DNA from: Chryseobacterium sp. S0630
GTDB taxonomy: Bacteria; Bacteroidota; Bacteroidia; Flavobacteriales; Weeksellaceae
Assembly (NCBI RefSeq): GCF_024158915.1
Contig: NZ_JAMZGF010000042.1
Span: 1 to 45,304 of the forward strand
Reading direction: 5' to 3'
DNA: 45,304 bases
This document shows positions 8,618 to 17,175 of the stretch, piece after piece. Each line of letters begins with the position of its first letter. Position 1 is the stretch's first letter. The notes under the pieces are model-generated. The model was not told the origin of the DNA. It was given only the letters and a program-made list of their open reading frames with translations, and made no database searches. Position numbers and translations under genes: made by a program.

Positions 8618-10198
8618 TTAATATCCAGGATTCTGAATTAAGTTTGGATTAGCAATAATATCTTTTGCAGGAATAGGATAAAGATTTCTATAGTCTTCTA
8701 CACTTTTTCCATCCTTAACTCCTCCTTTCCAAGGCCATAAATATGAAGCAGTAGTAAATTTACCATAACGGATAAGGTCTGTTCTTCTTGTCATCTCCCA
8801 GCCAAGTTCCCTTCCTCTTTCATCCAGTATATAATCTGTATTAATAGAAGCTACAGTTCCAGCACCAGCACGTTTTCTTAAAGCATTTACATAACCAAGA
8901 GCTGTTGCCGCATTTCCTCCACTTCCTCCTCTTAAAGTAGCCTCAGCATACATTAAGTAAACATCAGCCAATCTGAATAAAGGAATATCAGTATCACAGA
9001 AGTTTCCGGCAGCATCAGATCCTGGTTTACCTGCACTCGTTAAATTTTTGTATTTAACAAATCCGTAACCATCTGTAAAAACTCCTAAATCATTAATCTC
9101 AAGATTCTGTCCGTCTGTATAGAAGTTACCTCTTTGATCAGAAGGAGATCCCGCAAATAAATTGACATAAGCCTTTGTAGTTCTTAAACCACCCCAGCCG
9201 CCACTGATCCCAAAACTTGAAGCAGGCATACTTCCTCCTACTCCAGCATGGATAAGATATGTTGTCCCTCCAGATGTCTGAATATGAACACCGTCAAATG
9301 CAATTGGAAGTATCACTTCCGGATTATTTTTATCATTATCCGCAAGGAATAAATCTGCAAATTTTGTTTTCAGAGAATACCCCGACTGAATTATTTTATT
9401 ACAATACGTAATACAATCTGTATAATGATTAGAGCCATTATAAACCTGAGAATTAAGATACAGACGAGCCAATAAAGCCCATGCAGCTGCTTTATCTACT
9501 CTTGCATAAACATTTGCTTTAGGATCTTTCAGATCTCCAGATACTGCAAGCAGTTCACTTTCAATAAAATTAAATAACTCTGCCCTGGTAATTCTTTTAG
9601 GTGGATTAACAGATCCCGGCAAATAACTTTCATCAACGAAAGGTACATTTCCAAAAAGATCCAGCGCATAATAATATGATAATGCACGAAGGTATCTTGC
9701 TTCAGCTCTCATATATTTTGCCTCTGTTAAATTAGCACCAGTAATATTATTTGATGCAAGTTTTTCATCGGTTACGTTTCTTAAAAACTCATTACTTGTA
9801 GCAATTTGTGTAAAAATTCTGTAATATGCACCTTCAACAAACTCACTTGAAGAATCCCAAGTCATTTTATGAATTGTCTGTAGGGTACCATCATTCCAGG
9901 CAATTACCGCTTCGTCTGTGGGAAGGGTCTGCAATGTATACAATACTCTTGTATATTGTGAGAAGTTTCCATCAATTCCGTTAATATCTGAGTTTCCACC
10001 ATTTGTATTCTGTCCACCATTTGCAAAACCTCCATAAATTTTTGCTAACGCTAAAGGATAATTAGCAAAATCAGTAAATACACTGGCAGAAGTGACATCC
10101 GTTATAGGCTGCTGTTCAAGATCGTTCACACAAGATGTTGCAGTAAGAATACTGAATAAGGCTGCAACAGCTATTATATTTGTTTTAAATTGTTTCAT
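8618..10198 (-). CDS. susD: SusD/RagB family nutrient-binding lipoprotein
   Basis: A 526-residue outer-membrane lipoprotein, the lid that closes on the SusC barrel. The signal ends at TATSC with Cys23 lipidated. The TPR-like helical core is visible in AEARYLRALSYYYALDLFGNVPFVDE and AAAWALLARLYLNSQVY. The C-terminal part holds FRLADVYLMYAEA, YVNALRKRAG and DERGRELGWEMTRRTDLIR, all characteristic of the family. The start lies 5 bp after the susC stop, so the two are tightly coupled, as usual for SusCD pairs. The starch substrate is inferred from the adjacent susE, GH97 and GH13 genes. Confidence 0.95.
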   Translation of the reverse strand: MKQFKTNIIAVAALFSILTATSCVNDLEQQPITDVTSASVFTDFANYPLALAKIYGGFANGGQNTNGGNSDINGIDGNFSQYTRVLYTLQTLPTDEAVIAWNDGTLQTIHKMTWDSSSEFVEGAYYRIFTQIATSNEFLRNVTDEKLASNNITGANLTEAKYMRAEARYLRALSYYYALDLFGNVPFVDESYLPGSVNPPKRITRAELFNFIESELLAVSGDLKDPKANVYARVDKAAAWALLARLYLNSQVYNGSNHYTDCITYCNKIIQSGYSLKTKFADLFLADNDKNNPEVILPIAFDGVHIQTSGGTTYLIHAGVGGSMPASSFGISGGWGGLRTTKAYVNLFAGSPSDQRGNFYTDGQNLEINDLGVFTDGYGFVKYKNLTSAGKPGSDAAGNFCDTDIPLFRLADVYLMYAEATLRGGSGGNAATALGYVNALRKRAGAGTVASINTDYILDERGRELGWEMTRRTDLIRYGKFTTASYLWPWKGGVKDGKSVEDYRNLYPIPAKDIIANPNLIQNPGY

Positions 10199-10203
10199 TT
10201 TTC

Positions 10204-12972
10204 TTAAAATTGAAAGTTAAACCCTAAAGAATACACTTTTGGCATCTGATAATATCCATTGTCAATGTTTCCAAATACTTCAGGATCTATTCCCGAATAT
10301 TTGGTAATCACAAATACGTTTTGAAGCATCGCATATACTCTGATATTGCTTCCTTTATAGAAAACATCTTTAAAATTGTACCCTGCGTTGATATTATCTA
10401 ACCTTAAGAAAGAAGCATTTTCTACAAAAATATCGGAGAAATATTGTGGGCTTGAAAATCTGTAATCTGCTGCAGTAGAATACACATTCTGCAGATAATT
10501 ATTGGTTGTTAATGACTGAATTGAACTATTGGAGGCAGCATTATTATAGACATAATTCCCTAGTACAGCTCTTGCACTTAAACCAATATCCCAGTTATTG
10601 TGAGAGAATTTAGTATTAAATCCTATGATAGCATCCGGCTGTGTTGATTTGTAATAATATCTGTCATTAACATCAATTTTTCCGTCATTGTTTCTATCTA
10701 CATAGATTCCATCCAATGGTTTCCCATTAGCATCATAAACTTGTTGGAATACATAGAAAGCATTAGGCTGGCGTCCTACCGTATGAGCCTGAATTGTATT
10801 ATTCACACCACCATCAATTCCTCCTACCAGAATTCTGTATGAAGAATCCGCTCCATTAATAAGCTTGGTAATCTTAGATTTATAGTGCGTAGCATTAAAA
10901 GATACTTCCCATGTTGTATTTTCTTTTTTTACAGGAACAAATGTAACCGAAGCTTCTATACCCTTTGTCTGCATATTCCCCACATTCAAAAGATTATGGT
11001 TACTTAAATCCCCTGCTGCAATTGGTGAATCTACAATAAGATCTTTCGTATCTTTCTGATAAACATCAATGGAACCTGTGATTCTGTTTTTTGCAAAACC
11101 AAAGTCAATACCTGCATTTTTTGTTGTTGTGATCTCCCAACCTAGATTTGGATTATAAATTTCGGGTCTCATCATAAAAAAGAACTGATCTCCAAACTGG
11201 TATTCTGCTCCACTGAAACTTAAATTATAAGCAGCATAAGATGGGTAGTTTCTCGGTTTATTTGTATCTAGTGTAGGAAGTTCTTGTTGTCCGGTTTTAC
11301 CCCAACCAGCTCTTAATTTTAAAACATTGATACCTGTATCTTTCAGGAAATTTTCTTCGTTAATTTTCCATGCAACTGACACACCTGGGAAGTTCCCCCA
11401 CACATTACTGCTGGTACCATTATAAAATCTTGAAGAACCATCTCTTCTTATGGAGGCTGAAATAATATATTTATTAGCTATCGTAAAAATACCTCTACCG
11501 TAGAATGATAATAGGACACTTTTCGTTTCAAAATCATTAGTAAATGTATTTTGCCCTCTTCCTTTGAAAGTAGTTGATCCCGGAATAATTGTATGAAAAT
11601 CCTGATAAGCATATCCTGCAGTAAGATCAATAGTAGTAGAAATTGAAGAAATTGTTTTAAGATAATTTAAATAAGTTTCCAGCAACTTATTCTTTTTCTC
11701 CATCGTATACTGATTATAGGTTCCTAAATCACCTATCCCAGCTCTGTATATTGGACTTACAGTTTTCGCTCCATTACTTTTAGAGTAATCATATCCAGCA
11801 TTTACATTAACATGTAAATCAGGCAAAAAGTGCAGCTTATAATCTAATTGAATATTTCCTAATCCTCTCCAAAGAGAAGATACATCGTGTACACCATTTA
11901 AAAGACCAACTGGATTGGAAGTTCCATTTACATTAAGACCGGTAATATCATTATTAGGATCTGTCCATTCATAAAACCCTCCGTATTTTGTGTTTCCTGA
12001 ATAAACAGATTGGGTAGGATCAAAATATGTAGCAGCCTTAATTACTTTATCATCAGTAAATCTATTGTCTGTGAAAGTACCTTTTGCATTTACATTTACG
12101 CTTAAATGATTATCAAAAAATTTAGGATTCAAATTTAACCCTACAGAGGTTCTTTTAAAAGAATTCGTCTTTACGATACCATTTTGATCATTATATCCGA
12201 TCGATAAGCGGTATGGCAACCCCTTAATACCTCCTGAAAATGCCAAATTATTATCCGTTCCCCATGCATTTTGATAAATAAGATCCTGCCAATTTGTATT
12301 AGCAGTCCCCATTCTTGATACATTATTAGCAACTGCAGCATTTGTTTTTGCAAGATCATTTACAAATGATCTGTATTCATTGGCATCAAGAACATTCACA
12401 TTATCCATTTTTGTAGAAACAGTGGTAAGAGTTGAAAAATTAACTTTTAATTTACCTGCAGTTCCTTTTTTAGTAGTGATTAAGATAACCCCATTGGAAG
12501 CTCTGTTACCATAAATTGCCGTAGCAGAAGCATCTTTAAGAATATCAAATGTTTCAATATCATTTGGATTAATAAGTGATAATGGATCCGATGCTCCGTT
12601 TATCCCTGTAAAATCCTGTGGCACACCATCAATCACGATTAATGGTGAATTTTCACCATTCAAAGAAGAAGTACCCCTGATCCTGATTTTCGTTCCTGAA
12701 CCCGGAGCTCCGCTGTTATTGGTAATCTGAACTCCTGGTGTTTTACCCTGGATCAACTGCCCGGCAGAAGTAGCTCCTCCGTTGAAGTCTTTAGCCGTAA
12801 CAGAAGTTATAGAACCGGTAAGATCAGATTTTTTCTGTTTTCCATATCCGATTAGTACAACTTCGTCAATCTTCTTCTCCTGAGGAAGAGAATCTTTTTT
12901 CTGCGCATGTATTACTGTACTGGCCAGTAAAAAAGCGGGCGCGATTTTTAATACTGTTGCAAAATTCTTCAC
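10204..12972 (-). CDS. susC: SusC/RagA TonB-linked outer-membrane transporter
   Basis: A 922-residue outer-membrane barrel importing oligosaccharides with TonB energy. After the signal peptide (ending STVIHAQ), a TonB-box-like IDEVVLIGYG leads directly into the plug (DLTGSI...GVQITNNSGAPGSGTKIRIRG...IDGVPQDF). The beta-barrel fills the rest and ends in Phe (SLGFNFQF). The CarboxypepD_reg-like domain found at the N-terminus of many SusC proteins is absent, which explains the length below about 1000. The start is GTG: an in-frame TAA lies five codons upstream and no ATG is available between. It is the first gene of the minus-strand sus unit and diverges from metG. Confidence 0.94.
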   Translation of the reverse strand: MKNFATVLKIAPAFLLASTVIHAQKKDSLPQEKKIDEVVLIGYGKQKKSDLTGSITSVTAKDFNGGATSAGQLIQGKTPGVQITNNSGAPGSGTKIRIRGTSSLNGENSPLIVIDGVPQDFTGINGASDPLSLINPNDIETFDILKDASATAIYGNRASNGVILITTKKGTAGKLKVNFSTLTTVSTKMDNVNVLDANEYRSFVNDLAKTNAAVANNVSRMGTANTNWQDLIYQNAWGTDNNLAFSGGIKGLPYRLSIGYNDQNGIVKTNSFKRTSVGLNLNPKFFDNHLSVNVNAKGTFTDNRFTDDKVIKAATYFDPTQSVYSGNTKYGGFYEWTDPNNDITGLNVNGTSNPVGLLNGVHDVSSLWRGLGNIQLDYKLHFLPDLHVNVNAGYDYSKSNGAKTVSPIYRAGIGDLGTYNQYTMEKKNKLLETYLNYLKTISSISTTIDLTAGYAYQDFHTIIPGSTTFKGRGQNTFTNDFETKSVLLSFYGRGIFTIANKYIISASIRRDGSSRFYNGTSSNVWGNFPGVSVAWKINEENFLKDTGINVLKLRAGWGKTGQQELPTLDTNKPRNYPSYAAYNLSFSGAEYQFGDQFFFMMRPEIYNPNLGWEITTTKNAGIDFGFAKNRITGSIDVYQKDTKDLIVDSPIAAGDLSNHNLLNVGNMQTKGIEASVTFVPVKKENTTWEVSFNATHYKSKITKLINGADSSYRILVGGIDGGVNNTIQAHTVGRQPNAFYVFQQVYDANGKPLDGIYVDRNNDGKIDVNDRYYYKSTQPDAIIGFNTKFSHNNWDIGLSARAVLGNYVYNNAASNSSIQSLTTNNYLQNVYSTAADYRFSSPQYFSDIFVENASFLRLDNINAGYNFKDVFYKGSNIRVYAMLQNVFVITKYSGIDPEVFGNIDNGYYQMPKVYSLGFNFQF

Positions 12973-13143
12973 AATCTTATTTTTTTATAGTTTCGTTTTT
13001 CAGTCATATTTTGGCCTGGAGCCAGACTCGCAATTTAAAAAAAAAATAGAATTATTATAAATTTAATATAATTTTAGTTAAAATTATGTATATTACGAAA
13101 CCCATTTTAGTTAGTTTTTTAAAATCCAATAATTTACAACGTC

Positions 13144-13158
13144 TTATGCATTGCATAA
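13144..13158. promoter_or_regulatory. 15-bp perfect palindrome, candidate operator
   Basis: TTATGCA and TGCATAA form a perfect inverted repeat around a single T. It lies 172 bp upstream of the susC start and 150 bp upstream of metG. Symmetry and location fit a dimeric regulator site for the sus genes, but no regulator is encoded in the window. Confidence 0.4.
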
Positions 13159-13181
13159 TATTTGTTTTAAATTAAGATAAT

Positions 13182-13199
13182 GTTAAACAACTGTTTAAC
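13182..13199. promoter_or_regulatory. Second inverted repeat upstream of susC
   Basis: GTTAAAC and GTTTAAC arms flank AACT. The 7-bp arms and 4-bp centre resemble operators of LacI- or TetR-type dimers. It sits 24 bp from the other palindrome. Function is inferred only from symmetry and place. Confidence 0.3.
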
Positions 13200-13279
13200 T
13201 TAATTTCATATTCAGCTCCTAAAATTTGCTTTCTTCATCATAATAATGCCACCAATAGCGGTATTCAACAGATATTCCT

Positions 13280-13287
13280 TATCTTTG
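13280..13287 (+). promoter_or_regulatory. metG promoter -7 element
   Basis: TATCTTTG matches the Bacteroidota TAnnTTTG element. Transcription would begin near 13292, giving a leader of about 15 nt to the ATG at 13308. No TTG at the expected -33 distance is seen. Confidence 0.6.
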
Positions 13288-13307
13288 CAGTTAAAACTTT
13301 ACTATAA

Positions 13308-15344
13308 ATGTCAAACAGAAAGATGATTACGGCAGCTTTGCCTTATGCAAACGGGCCGGTTCATATAGGACATTTGGCAGGTGTTTATATTCCTGCGGAT
13401 GTTTACGCAAGATTTCAGAGAAGATTAGGAAAAGATGTAGCGTTTATCTGTGGTTCGGATGAGCACGGGATTCCTATTACCATAAGAGCTAAAAAAGAAG
13501 GAGTAACTCCTCAGGATATCGTGGACAAATATCACGAAATCATTAAAAAATCTTTTTCTGACCTTGGAATTTCATTTGATGAATATTCCAGAACAACGTC
13601 TAAAAATCATTATGAAACCAGTCAGGATTTCTTCAAGGTTTTATACGAGAAAGGAAAATTCACTGAAGAAGTTTCTGAGCAGTATTTTGATGAGCAGGCG
13701 GGAGAATTCCTTGCTGACCGTTATATTGTAGGAACATGTCCTAATTGTGGTAACGAAAACGCTTACGGAGATCAGTGTGAGAAATGTGGTTCTACCCTTT
13801 CTCCTTCTGAGCTGATCAATCCGAAATCAATGCTTAGTGGAAATGTTCCTATCCTTAAAGAAACCAAAAACTGGTACCTTCCATTAAACGAATACGAAGA
13901 CTTTTTAAATGAATGGATCATTGAAGGTCATAAAGATGACTGGAAGCCTAACGTATACGGACAGGTTAAATCATGGTTGAATGATGGCCTTAAGCCTCGT
14001 GCAATGACCAGAGACCTTAACTGGGGAGTTCCGGTTCCTCTTCCGAATGCAGAAGGAAAAGTATTATACGTATGGTTTGATGCTCCTATCGGTTATATTT
14101 CTTTCACCAAAGAATGGGCGGAGAAAAACGGAAAAGACTGGAAAGACTACTGGCAAAGTCCAGAAAGCGATCTGGTACATTTTATCGGAAAGGATAATAT
14201 TGTTTTCCACTGTATTATTTTCCCTTCGATGATGAAAGCTCATGGAGATTATATTATGCCGGCTAATGTTCCTGCTTTTGAATTCCTGAATCTTGAGAAC
14301 GATAAGATCTCAACATCAAGAAACTGGGCAGTATGGGCTCATGAATATGTGGAAGATTTCCCTGGACAGCAGGATGTTTTAAGATATGCTCTTCTTTCAT
14401 CTGCTCCGGAAACAAAGGATAATAACTTTACATGGAAAGATTTCCAGACTAAGAATAATTCTGAATTGGTAGGGATCTTCGGAAACTTCATTAACAGAGT
14501 TGCTGTTCTTATTCACAAATATTATGACGGTGTTGTTCCACAAGGTGATGTAAACAGCCCTGAACTACAGGAAATAAGTAAATCGGCAAAAGAAATCTCA
14601 GGATTCCTTGAAAATTATGAGTTCAGAAATTCATTAACTGCATTAATGAACCTTGCCCGTTTTGGAAACCAGTATCTTCAGACAGAAGAACCTTGGAAAA
14701 CCATCAAGGACAACCCGGAAAAAGCGGCTCAATCTTTATTCGTTGGAGCACAGATAGCTGTTGCTTTAGCTCAGTTATGCGAACCTTTCATGCCTTTCAG
14801 TTCTGACAAATTATTGAACATGTTCAATGTTGAGAAGAAAGACTGGAGTTCTATTGAAAACCAATCAGTGCTAATTGAAACAGGGCATAAAATTAACGAA
14901 TCATCTCTTCTTTTCTCAAAAATTGAAGATGATGTCATTGAAGCTCAAATCCAAAAGCTGGAAAACACAAAACAAAACAATAAAAAAACAAACCCTAACG
15001 CAAACCCTATGAAAGAAGAGATCACATTTGATGACTTTACTAAAATAGACCTTAGAACAGCTACCATTTTAGAAGCTGAAAAAGTAGAAAAAGCAGACAA
15101 ATTATTAAAGCTTACTGTAGATACAGGAGTAGATGTAAGAACTGTTGTTTCCGGTATTGCTGAAAGTTTCACTCCTGAAGAATTAATCGGGAAGCAGGTG
15201 ATGATCCTTCTGAATCTTGCGCCAAGAAAGATCAGAGGAATTGAGTCTCAGGGAATGTTATTATTAACAACAAAACCAGACGGAAAATTATCTTTCGTAA
15301 CTCCGGATGACAGCAATGTTGAAAACGGTATTGAGATCGGATAA
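13308..15344 (+). CDS. metG: Methionyl-tRNA synthetase
   Basis: A 678-residue cytoplasmic class I aminoacyl-tRNA synthetase that charges tRNA-Met. HIGH is at residues 19-22 (PVHIGH), the KMSKS-type loop is KISTS at 333-337, and a zinc knuckle is formed by C144/C147 and C157/C160. A lysine- and asparagine-rich linker (about 550-568) joins the anticodon-binding domain to a C-terminal EMAP-II/Trbp111-type tRNA-binding domain (FTKIDLRTATILEAEKV onward). The length matches the dimeric long form. It diverges from susC and ends in a strong terminator 23 bp after the stop. Confidence 0.98.
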   Translation: MSNRKMITAALPYANGPVHIGHLAGVYIPADVYARFQRRLGKDVAFICGSDEHGIPITIRAKKEGVTPQDIVDKYHEIIKKSFSDLGISFDEYSRTTSKNHYETSQDFFKVLYEKGKFTEEVSEQYFDEQAGEFLADRYIVGTCPNCGNENAYGDQCEKCGSTLSPSELINPKSMLSGNVPILKETKNWYLPLNEYEDFLNEWIIEGHKDDWKPNVYGQVKSWLNDGLKPRAMTRDLNWGVPVPLPNAEGKVLYVWFDAPIGYISFTKEWAEKNGKDWKDYWQSPESDLVHFIGKDNIVFHCIIFPSMMKAHGDYIMPANVPAFEFLNLENDKISTSRNWAVWAHEYVEDFPGQQDVLRYALLSSAPETKDNNFTWKDFQTKNNSELVGIFGNFINRVAVLIHKYYDGVVPQGDVNSPELQEISKSAKEISGFLENYEFRNSLTALMNLARFGNQYLQTEEPWKTIKDNPEKAAQSLFVGAQIAVALAQLCEPFMPFSSDKLLNMFNVEKKDWSSIENQSVLIETGHKINESSLLFSKIEDDVIEAQIQKLENTKQNNKKTNPNANPMKEEITFDDFTKIDLRTATILEAEKVEKADKLLKLTVDTGVDVRTVVSGIAESFTPEELIGKQVMILLNLAPRKIRGIESQGMLLLTTKPDGKLSFVTPDDSNVENGIEIG

Positions 15345-15366
15345 TTAAAATCTTTATAAAGATAAC

Positions 15367-15390
15367 AGGCTGTTTCATGAGAAGCAGCCT
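15367..15390 (+). terminator. metG terminator
   Basis: AGGCTGTTTC and GAAGCAGCCT form a 10-bp stem (one G-T pair) with loop ATGA. TTTCTTTTAT follows on the plus strand. Confidence 0.85.
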
Positions 15391-15408
15391 TTCTTTTATA
15401 TACAGTTT

Positions 15409-16074
15409 ATGGTTAATAGAAATGTTTTAAGAAAGCTTTCCAATCAGGAATTAGAAGGATATTTAAAAGAAGGCAACCGTTTTGTTCCGGAGGCAGTTCA
15501 GGCAGCTTTTGAAATTCTGGAAGAAAGAGGGCGTGTTTTCAATGAGCAGGAAAAAACAACTGTTCAGCAATTGATTCAGCGTAAACAAGAAGCTGAAGAA
15601 GCAAAACGTGCAGAAGAAGTGGAAGTTTGGAAAGATCATATTACAGAAGATCCGGAGGCCATTAAACTTTATTCGCGAATGACTATTTTTGTCAGCAGTA
15701 TTTTGTTCAGCACGATTCCCGGAGCTATTTTACTTTCTCTTAATTTAATCAAACTCAGAAAATACTTTCCTGCCTTTCTGACACTGGCATTTGGTGTGCT
15801 TTTTTTTATATTTCAAAAATACGTCCTGCTTTCCCATTTTGATTTTGGTACATCTTCCAGATACAGTCCCGAAATTGGGGTGATTGGAATCGGAGCTCTC
15901 AGTCTAATTCTTATCAGCGTTTTAGCGACTCCCAAAAAACTTCCTTACCGTGCAGCATCATATATTTTCCCGGTAATTTTATGTTTGGGAACAGCTGTTG
16001 TGATGTATTTTTATTTTCAGGAATGGTTTTCTAATTATCCGTTTGCAAGAGCGATTCATCTATTCAGACAATAG
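15409..16074 (+). CDS. Membrane protein of unknown function
   Basis: A 221-residue protein I cannot assign to a named family. Residues 1-75 are soluble and mostly helical, with a segment (LSNQELEGYLKEGNRFVPEA) that looks like a small helical repeat, followed by a charged stretch rich in Glu, Lys and Arg (about 48-75). Four hydrophobic segments follow (about 88-110, 116-136, 150-168, 180-200). There is no signal peptide. It starts 18 bp after the metG terminator stem, so it probably has its own weak promoter or depends on read-through. The 3' side runs straight into a cluster of dispersed repeats. Confidence 0.75.
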   Translation: MVNRNVLRKLSNQELEGYLKEGNRFVPEAVQAAFEILEERGRVFNEQEKTTVQQLIQRKQEAEEAKRAEEVEVWKDHITEDPEAIKLYSRMTIFVSSILFSTIPGAILLSLNLIKLRKYFPAFLTLAFGVLFFIFQKYVLLSHFDFGTSSRYSPEIGVIGIGALSLILISVLATPKKLPYRAASYIFPVILCLGTAVVMYFYFQEWFSNYPFARAIHLFRQ

Positions 16075-16080
16075 CAAGGA

Positions 16081-16268
16081 GCTGATTCCCGCTATCCACT
16101 TTTACTCCTCGCACCCAGCTGTCACCCTGAGCGTAGTCGAAGGGCCTCTTCTTTGCTGTGGGGTAACCGTTACTATCGGGGCTAGAAAGTACAAAAAAAG
16201 TCATTCCGGTTTACAGAATGACCATATATTAGTTCGTGAGATTGCTTCGCTTTCAGCTCGCAATGACT
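16081..16268. repeat. Cluster of dispersed intergenic repeat fragments
   Basis: Several separate repeat motifs are packed here. GATTCCCGCTATCC (16084-16097) and ACTATCGGGGCTAG (about 16172-16186) look like the two ends of a common Flavobacteriia intergenic element. Inside them lies CACCCTGAGCGTAGTCGAAG (16123-16142). To the right are TCATTC/GAATGA arms (16201-16221) and GATTGCTTCGC...GCTCGCAATGAC (about 16240-16267). I recognise these motifs from memory as widespread genomic repeats, and only a genome search would confirm copy number. A frame of about 80 codons that crosses them is not a gene. Confidence 0.6.
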
Positions 16269-16277
16269 TGTTGTCAA

Positions 16278-16982
16278 TTATTTCTTAGTTAGTTTTGCCA
16301 GATAAGAATCTTCATCTTTCAAAACTCTTTCTATTTTGAAGCCATTATTTGTGGCAGCATTTTTCAACGTATTAAAGTCAAGATACAGCCAGGTAATCGG
16401 TTCCTCGGATTCTCCTTTATAATGAACTACGTATTCCAGTTCTCCGTAATATCCACCAGCCGGAATATACACTCCACCGTCTTTATCACGGTCGAACATA
16501 TAAAGAATATCCGTACTGTCAATTAAAACCTGTCCGCCATCGTTCAGTAAAGTATGCAATTTCTGAAGATAAGTATCAATTTTCGCAAGGCTTTCAAAAA
16601 CTCCGGTACCGTTCATCAATAATAAAATGGTATCAAAAGTTTCTTCAGAGAAATCAAGCATATTTTCACAAACTGCTTTTTTAATGCCTCTGAGCTTGCA
16701 GACCTCAATTGATTTTGGTGAAATATCCAAAGCCGTCACCTCAAGATTTCTTTCATTTTGAAGGTATAAAGAATGAGAACCTGCTCCCGCTCCGATATCC
16801 AGAACTTTTCCGTTGGATAACTGCAGTGCTTTCTGCTCAATATCATTCATTTCTTCAAAATCTCTGAATAAATAATCCACCGGAAGTTCATCCAGCTCAG
16901 AAATTGACGTTTCAGTCTGCAGATCTTCAGGATTGTCATTGTGGTAATAATCCCAGATCGCTCTGCCCATTAAATCTTTCAT
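16278..16982 (-). CDS. Class I SAM-dependent methyltransferase
   Basis: A 234-residue cytoplasmic protein with a Rossmann-type methyltransferase fold. Motif I is VLDIGAGAGSHSLYL, followed by an acidic residue at the end of strand 2 (VTALDISPKS) and the motif IV-like DTILLLMNGTG. The substrate is unknown. An in-frame TTG lies further upstream, but the ATG at 16982 is preferred because a -7 element (TATCTTTG, 16994-16987) ends only four bases before it. That makes the mRNA leaderless or nearly so, and the ATG at 16970 (MGRAIWDYY) is a second option. The promoter adjoins a heptanucleotide array, and no terminator is visible downstream. Confidence 0.85.
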   Translation of the reverse strand: MKDLMGRAIWDYYHNDNPEDLQTETSISELDELPVDYLFRDFEEMNDIEQKALQLSNGKVLDIGAGAGSHSLYLQNERNLEVTALDISPKSIEVCKLRGIKKAVCENMLDFSEETFDTILLLMNGTGVFESLAKIDTYLQKLHTLLNDGGQVLIDSTDILYMFDRDKDGGVYIPAGGYYGELEYVVHYKGESEEPITWLYLDFNTLKNAATNNGFKIERVLKDEDSYLAKLTKK

Positions 16983-16986
16983 AGTG

Positions 16987-17017
16987 CAAAGATAGTAGTT
17001 CAATGTTCAATGTTCAA
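16987..17017 (-). promoter_or_regulatory. Methyltransferase promoter built partly from heptad repeats
   Basis: On the minus strand TATCTTTG (16994-16987) matches TAnnTTTG. A TTG (17017-17015) lies 20 bp upstream, which fits TTG-N17-23-TAnnTTTG. That TTG belongs to the third unit of the adjacent heptad array, and the neighbouring units carry the same TTGAAC. The predicted start of transcription is at or next to the ATG. Confidence 0.6.
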
Positions 17018-17170
17018 AGTTTTTAGTTGAATGTTGCGAGATGCGGGTTTGCGAGGTACGGGTTTCGAGATGCAGAGTACGGGTTCCCAGTTACAAGATA
17101 CGGCGTACCTTAAACTTTAAACTTTAAACTTTAAACCTTGAACTTTAAACTCTCAAACTCTCAAACTCCT
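16998..17170. repeat. Long heptanucleotide array, GTTNNNN turning into AACNNNN
   Basis: The array begins with GTTCAAT, GTTCAAT, GTTCAAA, GTTTTTA, GTTGAAT, GTTGCGA (16998-17039). It continues through G-rich units in which TACGG recurs every 21 bp (17057, 17078, 17099). It ends with AACTTTA x3, AACCTTG, AACTTTA, AACTCTC (17113-17154) and two more units offset by single bases. The array fills the whole gap between the methyltransferase promoter and the siderophore-interacting protein stop codon. Confidence 0.85.
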
Positions 17171-17175
17171 GCCAC

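Larger units (their letters stand above)
12973..13279. other. susC-metG divergent intergenic region
   Basis: About 307 bp of AT-rich DNA without a credible gene. It must hold the susC promoter and most of the metG upstream region. Two inverted repeats stand out: TTATGCA-T-TGCATAA at 13144-13158 and GTTAAAC-AACT-GTTTAAC at 13182-13199. No clear TAnnTTTG is visible on the minus strand for susC, which fits a regulated promoter. Confidence 0.6.

Noticed and set aside
12171..12359. Second minus-strand frame inside susC suggesting a frameshift
   Set aside because: The main susC frame is intact across the region, and the alternative frame encodes nothing recognisable.
16043..16288. Open frame of about 81 codons after the unknown membrane protein
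   Set aside because: It is made almost entirely of dispersed repeat motifs, overlaps the end of a better gene and has no recognisable product.
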